A DNA stretch of 64,000 nt from Aquibacillus rhizosphaerae (GCF_030282825.1 NZ_JASTZU010000018.1:124001-188000); one strand, 5' to 3'; numbered from the stretch's first letter, positions 1 to 9,792 are shown. Made by a program: numbers and translations. Notes: generated by a model not told the origin, from the sequence alone.

Positions 1-272
1 GGTTAAAGTTTATACTCGAACAATTAATTAGTGGTCCTTTAGGTAGAGAAGATGCAGATTTTAAATCGATTTATTATAGCTTGCTTCATAATGATGAATA
101 CTTTGTCTTAAAAGATTTCGCTTCTTATGTTAAAGCACAAAATAAAATCTCATTTGCATATTCCAATCAACAAGAGTGGTTATCAAAGTCGATATTAAAT
201 ATCGCAAACTCGGGTGAATTTTCAAGTGATCGTACGATACAGGAATACTCGAAAGATATTTGGAACATCTAA
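1..272 (+). CDS. glgP: Glycogen/maltodextrin phosphorylase, C-terminal fragment
   Basis: This is the 3' end of a gene that enters from outside the window; the reading frame is open from base 3 to the stop at 272 (about 89 residues). The sequence around FVLKDFASYV and the ending with ILNIANSGEFSSDRTIQEY matches the conserved C-terminus of glycogen/starch phosphorylases, which release glucose-1-phosphate from alpha-1,4-glucans using pyridoxal phosphate. The catalytic part is not visible here. The stop lies 38 bases before the GH13 glycosidase start, so the two are probably co-transcribed as the end of a glycogen operon. The family call is secure; the exact substrate cannot be judged. Confidence 0.9.
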   Translation, partial: LKFILEQLISGPLGREDADFKSIYYSLLHNDEYFVLKDFASYVKAQNKISFAYSNQQEWLSKSILNIANSGEFSSDRTIQEYSKDIWNI

Positions 273-310
273 GTTGTTTTTATTACAGATAGTTAACGAG
301 GTGGCTTTTT

Positions 311-2161
311 ATGTCAATATTTCACAACTCTCATGACTTAAGTTATAGAAATCCGTTCGGAGCAGTTATAACAAATACGGTAATAACCATCCATTTGGAT
401 TCTTCTTTAGACAATATAGATCAAGCTTATTTTTGTTGGAGGAAAGAAGGTTTAGAGGTTTGCGATCGAATTACAATGGAAGTTGTTGAACTAAATCAAG
501 ATATAACGAGGTTTGCCGCCAGATATCAAGCACCAGATTATGTTGGATTAGTATGGTATTATTTTATGATAGAACATGACGGAATGACGACTTGTTATGG
601 AAATAATAAACAATGTTATGGAGGAGAAGGCGAGGAAAACAATCATCCAACTCCTTACCAAATTACAGTATATAACCAAGAATACGCTCCTCCAGCCTGG
701 TTACAAGGAAAAGTCATTTATCAAATCTTTGTTGATCGTTTTTATAATGGAAACAACAATGGAACGATCGTTCATCCAAAAAAAAATAGTGTATTACACT
801 CACATTGGGATAATGACCCTGTATATATACGAGGAGAAAACGGAGAGATTTTAACGTGGGATTTCTTTGGTGGAAATTTATTAGGAATAATCAAGAAACT
901 TCCTTATTTATCAAAGCTGGGTATAGACATCATTTATCTAAATCCAATCTTTGAAGCTCCCAGCAATCATAAATATGATACAGGAGATTATCATCAAATT
1001 GATGAAATGTTTGGTACAACGAAAACATTCGAGTGTTTATTTCATGAAGCTAAAAAATATAATATCTGGATTATACTGGATGGAGTATTTAGTCATACCG
1101 GGAGCGATAGCAAATACTTTAATAAAGATGGAAACTATCCAACCTTGGGAGCTTATCAATCTACTGATTCTCCCTTTTATTCATGGTATCGTTTTTCTCA
1201 ACATCCTGATGAGTACGATTGTTGGTGGGGAATCGACACGCTGCCAAACGTAAATGAAATGGATGCCACTTTTATAGATTTTTTTATTGAAAATGAAGAT
1301 AGTATAATAAATTATTGGCATCGTTTAGGTGTAAAAGGATGGCGGTTAGATGTAGCTGATGAGTTACCAGATGAGTTCATCAAAAAATTAAAAAAACAAT
1401 TAAGGAAGAAAGATCCAGATGCCATTTTGATTGGAGAAGTATGGGAAGATGCATCAAATAAAATTAGTTATGATGAACGGAGAGAATACTTACTAGGTCA
1501 AGAATTGGATTCAGTTACGAATTACGTATTTAGAGATATCGCAATTGCATTTCTTTTAGGTGAAATCTCAGCCAGTGATGTTCACGTACGCTTAGTTAGT
1601 ATGAACGAAAACTATCCAAAAGCGCACTTTTTTAGTTTGATGAATTTAATTGGAACACACGATACACCTAGAATCTTATCAATCTTAACTAATGTTAGTG
1701 AAGAAGGTACAAAAAATGAAAATGGAATCAACCGCTTAAAAGCACTTTCCGTTTGGCAACTACTTTTTCCAGGTGTTCCTTGTATCTATTATGGGGATGA
1801 AGCAGGAGTAGTTGGTATAGAAGAGCCTTTAAATCGACGCACATACCCTTGGGGAAAAGAAAATGATCAATTGCTTGATTGGTATAAAAAAATAATAAGT
1901 ATTCAGAAGAAATATGATGTATTTCAAATAGGAGACTGGAATTCTTTTAATCACGGAAAACATGTGTATGGCTTTAAGAGAACAACGGAAACACAAATAG
2001 CGACAGTGTTGATAAGCAACAGTAGTGACAATCAACGCATTAGGTTATCAGAAAACAGTGAAAGTCTTGTCAATGTATTAACTGGTTGTAAATACAAATC
2101 AATTAATGGAGATGTTGCGATAACGATTCGAGCAAATGAAGTGTTAGTGTTAATAAGTTAG
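311..2161 (+). CDS. GH13 alpha-glycosidase (neopullulanase/cyclomaltodextrinase type)
   Basis: A 616-residue cytoplasmic glycoside hydrolase of family 13. An N-terminal beta-sandwich region (about 1-125, CBM34-like) precedes the (beta/alpha)8 barrel. The conserved GH13 regions are present: a region I variant LDGVFSHTG near 256-264, GWRLDVADE with the nucleophile D347, LIGEVWED with the acid/base E376, and GTHDTPR with D451. There is no signal peptide, so it acts on internal maltodextrins, cyclodextrins or pullulan-type branches. It follows the phosphorylase fragment by 38 bases and is preceded by a GAGG ribosome site; a strong terminator follows. It fits glycogen or maltodextrin breakdown. 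The precise product specificity within subfamily 20-like enzymes is not readable from sequence. Confidence 0.9.
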   Translation: MSIFHNSHDLSYRNPFGAVITNTVITIHLDSSLDNIDQAYFCWRKEGLEVCDRITMEVVELNQDITRFAARYQAPDYVGLVWYYFMIEHDGMTTCYGNNKQCYGGEGEENNHPTPYQITVYNQEYAPPAWLQGKVIYQIFVDRFYNGNNNGTIVHPKKNSVLHSHWDNDPVYIRGENGEILTWDFFGGNLLGIIKKLPYLSKLGIDIIYLNPIFEAPSNHKYDTGDYHQIDEMFGTTKTFECLFHEAKKYNIWIILDGVFSHTGSDSKYFNKDGNYPTLGAYQSTDSPFYSWYRFSQHPDEYDCWWGIDTLPNVNEMDATFIDFFIENEDSIINYWHRLGVKGWRLDVADELPDEFIKKLKKQLRKKDPDAILIGEVWEDASNKISYDERREYLLGQELDSVTNYVFRDIAIAFLLGEISASDVHVRLVSMNENYPKAHFFSLMNLIGTHDTPRILSILTNVSEEGTKNENGINRLKALSVWQLLFPGVPCIYYGDEAGVVGIEEPLNRRTYPWGKENDQLLDWYKKIISIQKKYDVFQIGDWNSFNHGKHVYGFKRTTETQIATVLISNSSDNQRIRLSENSESLVNVLTGCKYKSINGDVAITIRANEVLVLIS

Positions 2162-2183
2162 ATTATTTCTTGTTAAATTGAAG

Positions 2184-2216
2184 AAAAAGATCCGAATAAA
2201 TATTTCGGATCTTTTT
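2184..2216 (+). terminator. Rho-independent terminator of the glycogen genes
   Basis: An inverted repeat with arms AAAAAGATCCGAA and TTCGGATCTTTTT and a short AT loop, followed by T's, ends the phosphorylase-glycosidase transcript. Confidence 0.85.
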
Positions 2217-2286
2217 CTGTGATATTGAAAATCAAACCAGATAATTTGTTATAATTAAAATAGTAAATTAATGGAATAGGAGGAAA

Positions 2287-3075
2287 ATGATGAATAGTAC
2301 ATCTATTAAATTACATAATTTAGCGAAGTCATACAGAAAGCATGTTGCAGTTAATAACTTGAATGTTGAAGTAGAAAGAGGCGAACTTTTTGGTTTTCTT
2401 GGTCCAAATGGTGCTGGAAAAACAACTACGATAAAAATGCTAACAGGATTATTAGAACCAACAAATGGGGAAGCTCTTATTTATGGTATTGATATTTGGA
2501 AACATCCTATCGAAGCTAAAAAGAAAATTGCTTATGTCCCGGATCAACCTAACCTATATCCGAAATTAACAGGATGGGATTATCTTGAATTTATCGCTTC
2601 CGTTTTTCGGGTGCCAAATGAAAAATTCCAAACAAAAGCAAAAGAATTATTGGATATTTTTAATCTTACGGAACAAGCTCATGATCTAATTGAGAGCTAT
2701 TCGCATGGAATGAAACAAAAAATTGCTATATGTGGAGCACTTGTCCATGAGCCGGATGTGTTGTTTCTTGATGAACCTACAGTTGGTCTCGATCCTAAAA
2801 GTGCGCGAAACTTAAAAAATCTATTACGAAATCTTTGTGACAATGGCATGACGGCATTTGTATCTACACATATTCTCGAGATTGCGGAACAAATGTGCGA
2901 TAGAGTTGGAATCATCCTCGACGGAAATATTATTGCACTTGGTTCCATGGAAGAATTAAAAAGTCAAAGTCAAAAAGCCGATCAAAGCTTAGAAGATATA
3001 TTTCTCGAATTAACCGGTGGAGAAGAACAGAAAGCCTTAATTAGTGAGATTTCTAGTAACGGTGACACCAAATGA
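2287..3075 (+). CDS. ABC exporter ATP-binding protein
   Basis: A 262-residue ABC ATPase. Walker A is GPNGAGKTT (about 39-47), the signature region is SYSHGMKQK in place of LSGGQ, and Walker B with the D-loop is LFLDEPTVGLD. A conserved switch histidine follows in VSTHILE. The short, single-domain form and the neighbouring membrane gene make it the motor of an ABC-2-type exporter. Its stop overlaps the start of the permease by 4 bases (ATGA), which indicates translational coupling. A clear AGGAGG site lies ahead of the ATG pair at 2287/2290. The substrate is unknown; drug, peptide or lipid export are all possible. Confidence 0.9.
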   Translation: MMNSTSIKLHNLAKSYRKHVAVNNLNVEVERGELFGFLGPNGAGKTTTIKMLTGLLEPTNGEALIYGIDIWKHPIEAKKKIAYVPDQPNLYPKLTGWDYLEFIASVFRVPNEKFQTKAKELLDIFNLTEQAHDLIESYSHGMKQKIAICGALVHEPDVLFLDEPTVGLDPKSARNLKNLLRNLCDNGMTAFVSTHILEIAEQMCDRVGIILDGNIIALGSMEELKSQSQKADQSLEDIFLELTGGEEQKALISEISSNGDTK

Positions 3076-4835
3076 TGAAAGTGCTTTTACACAATCAGTG
3101 GAAAATACTCGTAAATACGGTTCGTTCACAACCAAAGAAAAACTATATTAGTTATTTAGTAATGCTTGGAGTAATTACTGTACTATTATATTTTGTTTCA
3201 AAAGGTGTCTTGGAAATTGGGGAATCCATATCTGAAAATGTTATGTCTGGATTATTATCCTATGGCTTTTTGATGGTAATTGGTTTCATTATCTTATTAG
3301 GATTACCGCAAATATTTAAACATTTATTTGCTGCGACAGACTTGAATTTATTATTTACGATGCCAATTCCAACTAAAAATATTTTTTGGATAAAATACTT
3401 ACAAAGTTTTATTGGTACACCGTTGATGGTCTTTCTATTATTCATTGTTCCAATTTATTTATACGGAATAATAATCGAAGCAAATTTATTGTATTATCCA
3501 GTTGTTTTTCTAGTTTTAACCTCCATTACCGTTATTGGCCAGTCCTTAGCATACTTATTCAATTTAATCCTTGTTCAGGTTGTTCCTGCAAGTAGAGCGA
3601 ATGAGTTTATGACCGTAATGAGTGTATTATCAGGAATTCTAGTATATTTAATGTTTATGATTCCAAATTTAACAAGTGAGTTACCTTTAACTGAAAGGCT
3701 TTTAGCCGGATTACCTTTATTTCCTAAGTGGGTACCAGTTACATGGGGAAGTAATGCAATCTTAGCAGCAAAGGATGGTTCAATCGATTTGATTGTGCCG
3801 TTAGTAATGATTCTCCTATTGGCTAGTTTATTTATATTAGTATCGTTAATTCTTGTGGACAAAGGATTTAGAACAGGGTGGATTCGATTAAGTGAGAGTG
3901 GTGGGAAAAAGAAAAAGAAAAAATCTAATCTTGATAAATCAAAGGTATTCATCCATCATCCCATTATTGCAATTGGAAAAAAGGAATGGTATTCAATTAA
4001 ACGTGATATCCGAGAATGGCTGGTTTTCATGCCAATTATTTTCTTTTTTGTATTTGGTTTTATTGGATTTTTGTCTGGTGGGGCAAATATTAGTGACATA
4101 CAAGGACCGAATGAAATAACCTGGCCGATTGCACAAGGGATATTTTTGTTTATTTATGCCATGTTTAATGGTCAAATAGCAAGTACTGCAATAGCAAGAG
4201 AAGCAAGATCATATTGGATATTACAAGTATTACCATTATCAGGGAAAGATATTTCATTTGGAAAACTATGGATTAGCTGGTTAATTCCATTTGTAATTTT
4301 AACAGTTATCGAAATAATAATTGGTACATTACTAGGTTGGAGTTTAATCCAATTTGTTAGTGGGATAGCTTTAAAAGGCGTTATTACAGTTGGTATTAGT
4401 GGCATTGGATTATGGTTAGGAACAATTGGAGCAAAATATAATCCAGCCAACCCACAAAACAGACTGAGATTTAGCATATCTATTATTTTGTTGATTTCCT
4501 CTTATATTTATCTAATATTAGCGTTAATTCCTTATATATTATTAATGATACCTGTTACTACCATTGATTTTATACAAGAAGTCGGTAACGAAGCTACTGG
4601 ATTTATCGGTTTTGTAGCGAACATTATTTTTACTGTACTAACTTGGAAAGCGGAACAACCGTTATTGGTTGGGGCGATAGGTATAGTAATTATGTTGTTC
4701 ATTTCATTAGGTGTATCCTATATTTTTACCTTGGCTAGCGCTAGAAAAATTGATAAAGGAATAGAAATAGAGATTGTTAGAGATACAAATTCCAAATCAC
4801 TCTTCAATAAAAAAACTGGGGTGTTTAATAAATAA
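3072..4835 (+). CDS. ABC exporter membrane protein, 587 residues
   Basis: A large integral membrane protein with roughly a dozen hydrophobic segments in two halves. The halves are separated by a lysine-rich cytoplasmic loop (a run of six lysines near residue 280), so it looks like two permease halves fused in one chain. Segments include the early YLVMLGVITVLLYF and the late VGAIGIVIMLFISLGVS. It begins inside the stop codon of the ATPase gene and ends just before a terminator, so the pair forms a complete two-gene exporter operon. No substrate-binding protein is present, consistent with export. I do not recognise a named family member, and the substrate remains open. Confidence 0.85.
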   Translation: MMKVLLHNQWKILVNTVRSQPKKNYISYLVMLGVITVLLYFVSKGVLEIGESISENVMSGLLSYGFLMVIGFIILLGLPQIFKHLFAATDLNLLFTMPIPTKNIFWIKYLQSFIGTPLMVFLLFIVPIYLYGIIIEANLLYYPVVFLVLTSITVIGQSLAYLFNLILVQVVPASRANEFMTVMSVLSGILVYLMFMIPNLTSELPLTERLLAGLPLFPKWVPVTWGSNAILAAKDGSIDLIVPLVMILLLASLFILVSLILVDKGFRTGWIRLSESGGKKKKKKSNLDKSKVFIHHPIIAIGKKEWYSIKRDIREWLVFMPIIFFFVFGFIGFLSGGANISDIQGPNEITWPIAQGIFLFIYAMFNGQIASTAIAREARSYWILQVLPLSGKDISFGKLWISWLIPFVILTVIEIIIGTLLGWSLIQFVSGIALKGVITVGISGIGLWLGTIGAKYNPANPQNRLRFSISIILLISSYIYLILALIPYILLMIPVTTIDFIQEVGNEATGFIGFVANIIFTVLTWKAEQPLLVGAIGIVIMLFISLGVSYIFTLASARKIDKGIEIEIVRDTNSKSLFNKKTGVFNK

Positions 4836-4841
4836 TTATCG

Positions 4842-4880
4842 AAAAAATAGAAGGCAGGAACTATTGCCTTCTATTTTTTT
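4842..4880 (+). terminator. Terminator of the ABC exporter operon
   Basis: Arms AAAAAATAGAAGGCA and TGCCTTCTATTTTTTT with a short loop and a run of T's, directly after the permease stop. Confidence 0.85.
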
Positions 4881-5154
4881 GGAGCACGAGGAAATGGTCA
4901 TAACAAAGTGGAGAACTAATTCATCTTCACCTATCTCAAATACCATTAATTGAACTACTTTGAACCCTTCAAACGAGATACAAGTGTGCCGTGCAAATAG
5001 CTTCTTTTAACTCTAGTCTGCTTAAAAGTGCTACGGGTGCATCCAATTAAAAGTTCATTAATTGTTCATAGAAGTCCATTTACAATACAAACCCTCTCCT
5101 AGATAATAAAATTATAGTAAAATATGTATATTAGTCGAATAGGAGGGTATAAAT

Positions 5155-5649
5155 TTGAAACTATTAATCATCTATTGTACTTCTCACGGAACAACAGAAA
5201 AAGCTGCTAAACAGCTTAGCTATCTTTTAAAAGGTAATATAACATTAGTAGACTTAAAGAAAAACAGTGATGTAGATGTAAATGAATACGATGCAATCAT
5301 AATCGGTGGTTCTATTTATATGGGCAAAATACAAAAGCAAATTAGAAATTTTATAAGCTATTTTTCAAATCAATTAATGACAAAACAATTAGGGTTATTT
5401 ATATGTTGTATACAAGATGGTGAGGCTGCTATAGAACAATTTAACAACGGATTCCCAATTGAGTTGCGAAGAAAAGCCATAGCAAATGGATTTTTTGGCG
5501 GAGAGCTAACTGTAAGTGATATGAGTTTTATGGAAAAAAGAATTATAAAAATGGTAAATGGAAAACTAGAAGATGTATCAACTTATAATAAGAAGAGAAT
5601 ATACCAATTCGTTGATGCGTTTAATGAATTATCAGAAGTGACTAAATAG
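5155..5649 (+). CDS. Flavodoxin-fold protein (HemG-like)
   Basis: A 164-residue protein with an N-terminal flavodoxin phosphate-binding loop, YCTSHGTTEKAA, followed by DAIIIGGSIYMGK and a Cys-Cys pair in FICCIQDGE. The layout matches the Flavodoxin_5 group that includes menaquinone-dependent protoporphyrinogen oxidase (HemG). It probably binds FMN and works as a small oxidoreductase in the cytoplasm or at the membrane face. The start is a TTG placed 8 bases after GGAGGG; no in-frame ATG lies nearby. It stands alone between terminators. A role in heme synthesis is suggested only by family resemblance, since no heme genes are next to it. Confidence 0.75.
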   Translation: MKLLIIYCTSHGTTEKAAKQLSYLLKGNITLVDLKKNSDVDVNEYDAIIIGGSIYMGKIQKQIRNFISYFSNQLMTKQLGLFICCIQDGEAAIEQFNNGFPIELRRKAIANGFFGGELTVSDMSFMEKRIIKMVNGKLEDVSTYNKKRIYQFVDAFNELSEVTK

Positions 5650-5652
5650 AAT

Positions 5653-5682
5653 AAAAAACTTCCTTATAAGGAAGTTTTTTAT
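5653..5682 (+). terminator. Terminator of the flavodoxin gene
   Basis: Compact hairpin with arms AAAAAACTTCCTT and AAGGAAGTTTTTT right after the stop codon. Confidence 0.85.
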
Positions 5683-6118
5683 TTTCAATTGTTTCTTCAA
5701 TAAATAAATCCGCTATTAACCATGTTTATTAAAACTACACAATAATATATATAGAATAATAGATTAACTAATAAGCTCTTTAAGTTCAAAAGGATACTGA
5801 CTTTTCTTTTTGAACTATTCTTCGTTTGAATATTAAAAAAGCAAGCAATTTTTAATATACTATAACAAAAGGAAGTGATTTTATTAAGGAAAGAAATACA
5901 CTTAGATTATCTCTTCAACGCTTAATTATTATTGGTGAATCCAAAAAAGAAATAACATTAGCTAACTATATTAAATTGCTGAAAATCTTTTGTTTTATTG
6001 AATTGATTGAGAAATAAATAATAAAATAGTAGTAATATATCTTTATTTCAATTATTATTAATCTTACCAAATACTAGAATATCAACATTAGGAAAAATTG
6101 TGACTAGGAGAAACAGAC
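5683..6118. other. Intergenic region with an inverted repeat and a weak small ORF
   Basis: No clear gene. GTTCAAAA at 5784-5791 is repeated in inverse at 5808-5815. A TATACT box lies at 5856-5861, followed by AAAGGAAGTG. An open frame of 44 codons runs from 5883 to 6017 but would have to start with ATT; it encodes a basic peptide beginning IKERNTLRLSLQ. It could be a tiny gene, a gene remnant or chance. Confidence 0.3.
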
Positions 6119-6949
6119 ATGGAATTTATATTACTTTTGAAAGCGGTCATCTTGGGAATGGTAGAAGGGTTGACAGAATTTGCACCAGTGTCATCAACTG
6201 GGCATATGATTATTGTTGATGATATGTGGCTCCAATCTGAGGTGTTTCTTACTAAGTACGTGGCGAACACATTTAAAGTAGTCATTCAACTCGGATCCAT
6301 TTTAGCAGTTGTAATTATCTTTAGAAATCGTTTTATTGAGATGTTAAAAATAAAAACAACTACTACTAATGAAAATCAAACTAGACTAAAATTGTCGCAA
6401 GTAATAGTTGGACTAATTCCAGCTGGAGTTTTAGGCCTATTATTTGAAGACTATATTGATGAATATTTATTTTCTATTCATTCAGTTCTTACTGGGCTGT
6501 TAGCTGGAGCAGTACTGATGATTATTGCGGATGTAATTAGTAAAAAAAGAAAAGCTATAACTATAGAAACAGTCGATCAAATCACTTATAAACAAGCATT
6601 TATTGTCGGACTAATTCAATGTTTTTCACTTTGGCCGGGTTTTTCAAGATCTGGATCCACCATTTCGGGCGGAGTTATGTTGGGCTTGAGTCATCGAGCT
6701 GCTGCCGATTTCACTTTCATTATGGCTGTTCCAATCATGTTAGGAGCTAGTTTCTTGTCACTAGTAAAGAACTTGGAATATTTCTCTTTCGAAATGTTGC
6801 CATTTTTTATCGTAGGTTTTGTTAGTGCTTTTCTATTTGCTTTATTATCTATTCAATTTTTTCTAAAATTAATTAACAAAATTAAGTTGGTACCTTTTGC
6901 AATCTATCGAATTGTCCTAGTAGCTGTCATTTATATCGTTTATTTTTGA
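6119..6949 (+). CDS. uppP: Undecaprenyl-diphosphatase
   Basis: A 276-residue polytopic membrane enzyme that removes a phosphate from undecaprenyl pyrophosphate so that the lipid carrier can be reused for peptidoglycan synthesis; it also gives bacitracin tolerance. The hallmark motif EGLTEFAPVSSTGHM lies near residues 17-31 (the usual Leu is Ala here), and the second signature SLWPGFSRSGSTISGG lies near 175-190 and supplies the catalytic Arg/Ser residues. About eight membrane segments and normal family length are present. The ATG follows CTAGGAG at good distance. It is a single gene with its own terminator. Confidence 0.95.
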   Translation: MEFILLLKAVILGMVEGLTEFAPVSSTGHMIIVDDMWLQSEVFLTKYVANTFKVVIQLGSILAVVIIFRNRFIEMLKIKTTTTNENQTRLKLSQVIVGLIPAGVLGLLFEDYIDEYLFSIHSVLTGLLAGAVLMIIADVISKKRKAITIETVDQITYKQAFIVGLIQCFSLWPGFSRSGSTISGGVMLGLSHRAAADFTFIMAVPIMLGASFLSLVKNLEYFSFEMLPFFIVGFVSAFLFALLSIQFFLKLINKIKLVPFAIYRIVLVAVIYIVYF

Positions 6950-7000
6950 TTTTGATGGACTTACTAATAACAGGTAATCCTAAAAGTATATGTATAGGTT

Positions 7001-7033
7001 AAAGGTCATAGCATAACTGCTATGACCTTTTAT
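7001..7033 (+). terminator. Terminator of uppP
   Basis: Arms AAAGGTCATAGCA and TGCTATGACCTTTT around a TAAC loop. Confidence 0.85.
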
Positions 7034-7101
7034 GTATCTTAAAATGTTTCAGGTTTGGGTAGAATAATGATTAAACTAGCTATACGGAGGTAAGACATTA
7101 T

Positions 7102-7911
7102 ATGCCTGAATTACCAGAAATGGAAAATTATAAGCACTTGTTAAATAATAAGATAAAAAACAAAATAATATCGAACGTAGTAATTAATCGCAACAAGTCA
7201 ATCAATAACTCTGTTGACTCATTTGTTAATATGGTGAAGGGAAAGCAGATTATTGATATTAAAAGAAGAGCTAAACATTTACTTTTTTATCTGGAAAGTG
7301 GTGAAATATTATTACTCCACTTAATGCTTGGTGGATGGATGTTTTACGGTTTATCGAACGAGAAACCTGATCGCACCATTCAAATCCAATTGTCATTTCA
7401 AGAAAACCACCTTTATTTCATTGGTTTAAGACTTGGCTATCTTCATTTATTTACTCAAAATGAATTAGAAAAAGAACTTTTAGATCTTGGACCAGAACCG
7501 TTAGACAGTAGTTTTACAATCGATGCTTTTCAACAAATTATCTCGAACAAACGAGGGAGAATAAAAACAACTTTAATTGATCAAAAATTTTTAGCAGGTA
7601 TTGGGAATCGTTATGCAGATGAAATCTGTTGGAAAGCTAAAATCAATCCATTAAAGAAGATGTCAGATATAACTGAGCATACAAGGAGTAATTTTTATCA
7701 ATCTATTCAAAGTGTTCTTAAAGAAGCGATACATTCCGGTGGTTACATGGACAAACCATTGTTTAATGGAGATTTGAAAACTGGTGGATATAACAACTTT
7801 TTTAAAGTATATAATAAAGAAGGTGAAAATTGCTCTAGATGCACTTCAATTATTATAAAAGAAGAAGTTTCTTCGCGTAAAGTATTCTATTGTCCTAATT
7901 GTCAGCAGTAA
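7102..7911 (+). CDS. Fpg/Nei-family DNA glycosylase
   Basis: A 269-residue base-excision repair enzyme. It starts MPELPEME, giving the catalytic N-terminal proline (P2) and E3 of the Fpg/Nei family. The conserved lysine region is RRAKHLLFYL near residue 56, the helix-two-turn-helix is GIGNRYADE, and a C-terminal zinc finger has CSRC and CPNC pairs at about 244-268. The start is fixed by ACGGAGGTAAG upstream and by the need for proline directly after the initiator. The sequence differs from the usual MutM beginning (PELPEVET), so it is probably a second paralogue rather than housekeeping MutM. It stands alone, not beside polA as MutM often does. Confidence 0.85.
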   Translation: MPELPEMENYKHLLNNKIKNKIISNVVINRNKSINNSVDSFVNMVKGKQIIDIKRRAKHLLFYLESGEILLLHLMLGGWMFYGLSNEKPDRTIQIQLSFQENHLYFIGLRLGYLHLFTQNELEKELLDLGPEPLDSSFTIDAFQQIISNKRGRIKTTLIDQKFLAGIGNRYADEICWKAKINPLKKMSDITEHTRSNFYQSIQSVLKEAIHSGGYMDKPLFNGDLKTGGYNNFFKVYNKEGENCSRCTSIIIKEEVSSRKVFYCPNCQQ

Positions 7912-8151
7912 TTTGTAAATATTATATTATATGGCATGTATATCAATCCATTTCATATGTATGTAATAAGGAATGTGTTAACAAAATTGCTTTGGGTGAG
8001 AACATAACATCATTTTATATTTCCCCTAGACTATCTCAACTATTTTGATATTATTTGGTACTTTATAGTTTAAGTTATTTATATTTTTTTATAAAAGGTT
8101 TTAAGGCTCGAAAGTGATTTTTAAGGTTAAAAAATAAAGGGGGAGTAAGGA

Positions 8152-8601
8152 ATGCAATCGGATGAAAGGAAAATCATGACACCAACTAAAGAGTCGGTAG
8201 ACATCAATTACATTTCAATTCCAGTAACAAAAAGCATGGTTGATTTGGTCTTAAGACTTAAAAAGCCCAAACAATTAGAGGAATTAAGTACTTCTTTTCA
8301 TGATGGCTATCTTGAACTATCTGGAATTGCAATAAAAAACCGCTTAAAGATTAAATTTAACATTAAACTTAAACCGATTAACACAAAAAATAGAAAAGTC
8401 TTTTTTGAGATATTAGAATTTAAACCAATGAATTTTGATTGGCTTAACAAAATGATATTTAATATTCCACCTATAATAACATACGAAGAAATGATTATCA
8501 TAGACTTAAATGAAATCAGAAAAATTAAATCTATTCCATATGGAACTATTAACAAATTAGAAATTAAAGATAATTTAATATGGTGTCAAGTGAGTTTATG
8601 A
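8152..8601 (+). CDS. Conserved-looking hypothetical protein, 149 residues
   Basis: A soluble protein with alternating hydrophobic and basic segments and no signal peptide, transmembrane helix or recognised motif. The middle, with DGYLELSGIAIKNRLKIKFN, and the alternating strands suggest a beta-rich lipid- or ligand-binding fold, but this is only an impression. The ATG at 8152 has the strong site AAAGGGGGAG eight bases ahead. It is a monocistron with its own terminator. I do not recognise the family. Confidence 0.65.
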   Translation: MQSDERKIMTPTKESVDINYISIPVTKSMVDLVLRLKKPKQLEELSTSFHDGYLELSGIAIKNRLKIKFNIKLKPINTKNRKVFFEILEFKPMNFDWLNKMIFNIPPIITYEEMIIIDLNEIRKIKSIPYGTINKLEIKDNLIWCQVSL

Positions 8602-8647
8602 TTAAATGCACACTGATTAAGAGTAACTAATAAGATATTCTATGATT

Positions 8648-8683
8648 TAAAAGCTTAAATCAATATGATTTAGGCTTTTTTTG
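8648..8683 (+). terminator. Terminator after the 149-residue gene
   Basis: Stem with arms near AAAGCTTAAATCA and TGATTTAGGCTTT and a T7 tail. Confidence 0.75.
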
Positions 8684-8754
8684 TACGCATTTTTGGTATG
8701 TCTTGAATACTATAAATGGTATCGAATGATAAAAGAAAATAATGGAGGTTCATT

Positions 8755-9792
8755 ATGAATTTTGAAATTACAAGAGATTATATAGATGTTGGCAATTCCA
8801 GACCCGGTGTTAACCTTGGTGATGTAGAGTTTATTGTAAGCCATGACACTGGTAACCCTGGTTCTACAGCTTATGCTAATCGTAATTATTTTCAAAACAC
8901 ACAACCATTGGCATCTGCTCATACGTTTATTGATGATCAGTATATTCTAGAAATTATTCCACTTAGTGAAGTAGCCTATCATGTTCGCTCGAATGTACCT
9001 GAGGATAACAGACGTTTTGGTGTAGACGCAAATGATGCAGCAATTGGTGTAGAACTTGCCTATGGTGGCAATATTGATTTTTCGGGAGCTTATAAACGTT
9101 ATGTCTGGTATCATGCTTATTTACTAGACAAATATGGACTTGATCCAAGTACAGATATTGTTGCCCATAGTACATTAGATCCTTCTCGTAGAACAGATCC
9201 TCAAAACGCACTGGAGCCTAACGGTATTTCGTGGGATGAATTTATTAACGATGTTAAGCAGGAATATCTTAGGGAATTTCAAGGTGAAGCAGGTGATGGA
9301 ACAGAAGTGGGAGGAGAAGCTGTAGATTTACCCATAGGAATGGGGGATGAAGGTTCGTTTGTAAGGGAAATACAACAAAACTTAATGCGTGCAGGTGTAT
9401 CTTTACCGAATTATGGAGCTGATGGTATATTTGGAGAAGAAACGGAAAGGGCTGTCATGCGTTTCCAAAGAAGTTATGGATTAGCAGTGGATGGACTGGT
9501 CGGTCCGAATACACTTGAGCAATTAAATCAAGTACTAAATGGTGGAAGCAATTTAAATGATTTTCCATTGCCATCAGGAATTTTCCAACAAGGGGATGAA
9601 GGTCCAGAAGTGAAACAAATACAACGAGCCCTTAGACATGTAAATTTTGACCCTAAAGGGATTGATGGAATTTATGGACCAAACACGGAAGATGCTGTTA
9701 GAAGATTTCAATCTATGTATAGTGCACTAGCTAATGATGGAATTTACGGACCCAATACGAGAAGATATTTGAACATGGAACTTGACAGTTAG
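8755..9792 (+). CDS. N-acetylmuramoyl-L-alanine amidase with two peptidoglycan-binding domains
   Basis: A 345-residue cell-wall hydrolase. Residues 1-170 are an Amidase_2 (T7-lysozyme-like) zinc domain: H30 in VSHDTGNPG, H138 in AHSTLDPSRRTDP and D148 are the probable zinc ligands. Two PG_binding_1 repeats follow, about 195-260 and 270-342, each with the DGIxGxxTxxAVxxFQ pattern. It cleaves the bond between muramic acid and the stem peptide. There is no signal peptide, as in phage endolysins and mother-cell lytic amidases, so release may need a holin or cell lysis; no holin is beside it. It may be a domesticated phage lysin or a sporulation lysin. The AATGGAGG site fixes the start. Confidence 0.9.
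   Translation: MNFEITRDYIDVGNSRPGVNLGDVEFIVSHDTGNPGSTAYANRNYFQNTQPLASAHTFIDDQYILEIIPLSEVAYHVRSNVPEDNRRFGVDANDAAIGVELAYGGNIDFSGAYKRYVWYHAYLLDKYGLDPSTDIVAHSTLDPSRRTDPQNALEPNGISWDEFINDVKQEYLREFQGEAGDGTEVGGEAVDLPIGMGDEGSFVREIQQNLMRAGVSLPNYGADGIFGEETERAVMRFQRSYGLAVDGLVGPNTLEQLNQVLNGGSNLNDFPLPSGIFQQGDEGPEVKQIQRALRHVNFDPKGIDGIYGPNTEDAVRRFQSMYSALANDGIYGPNTRRYLNMELDS

Noticed and set aside
4881-5154. Minus-strand open stretch between the ABC operon and the flavodoxin gene
   Set aside because: About 60 codons are open but there is no start with a ribosome site and no recognised family.
5761-6018. Possible riboswitch or small gene ahead of uppP
   Set aside because: The inverted repeat and the 44-codon frame lack a standard start and no known leader pattern was recognised; the uppP start is another 100 bases away.
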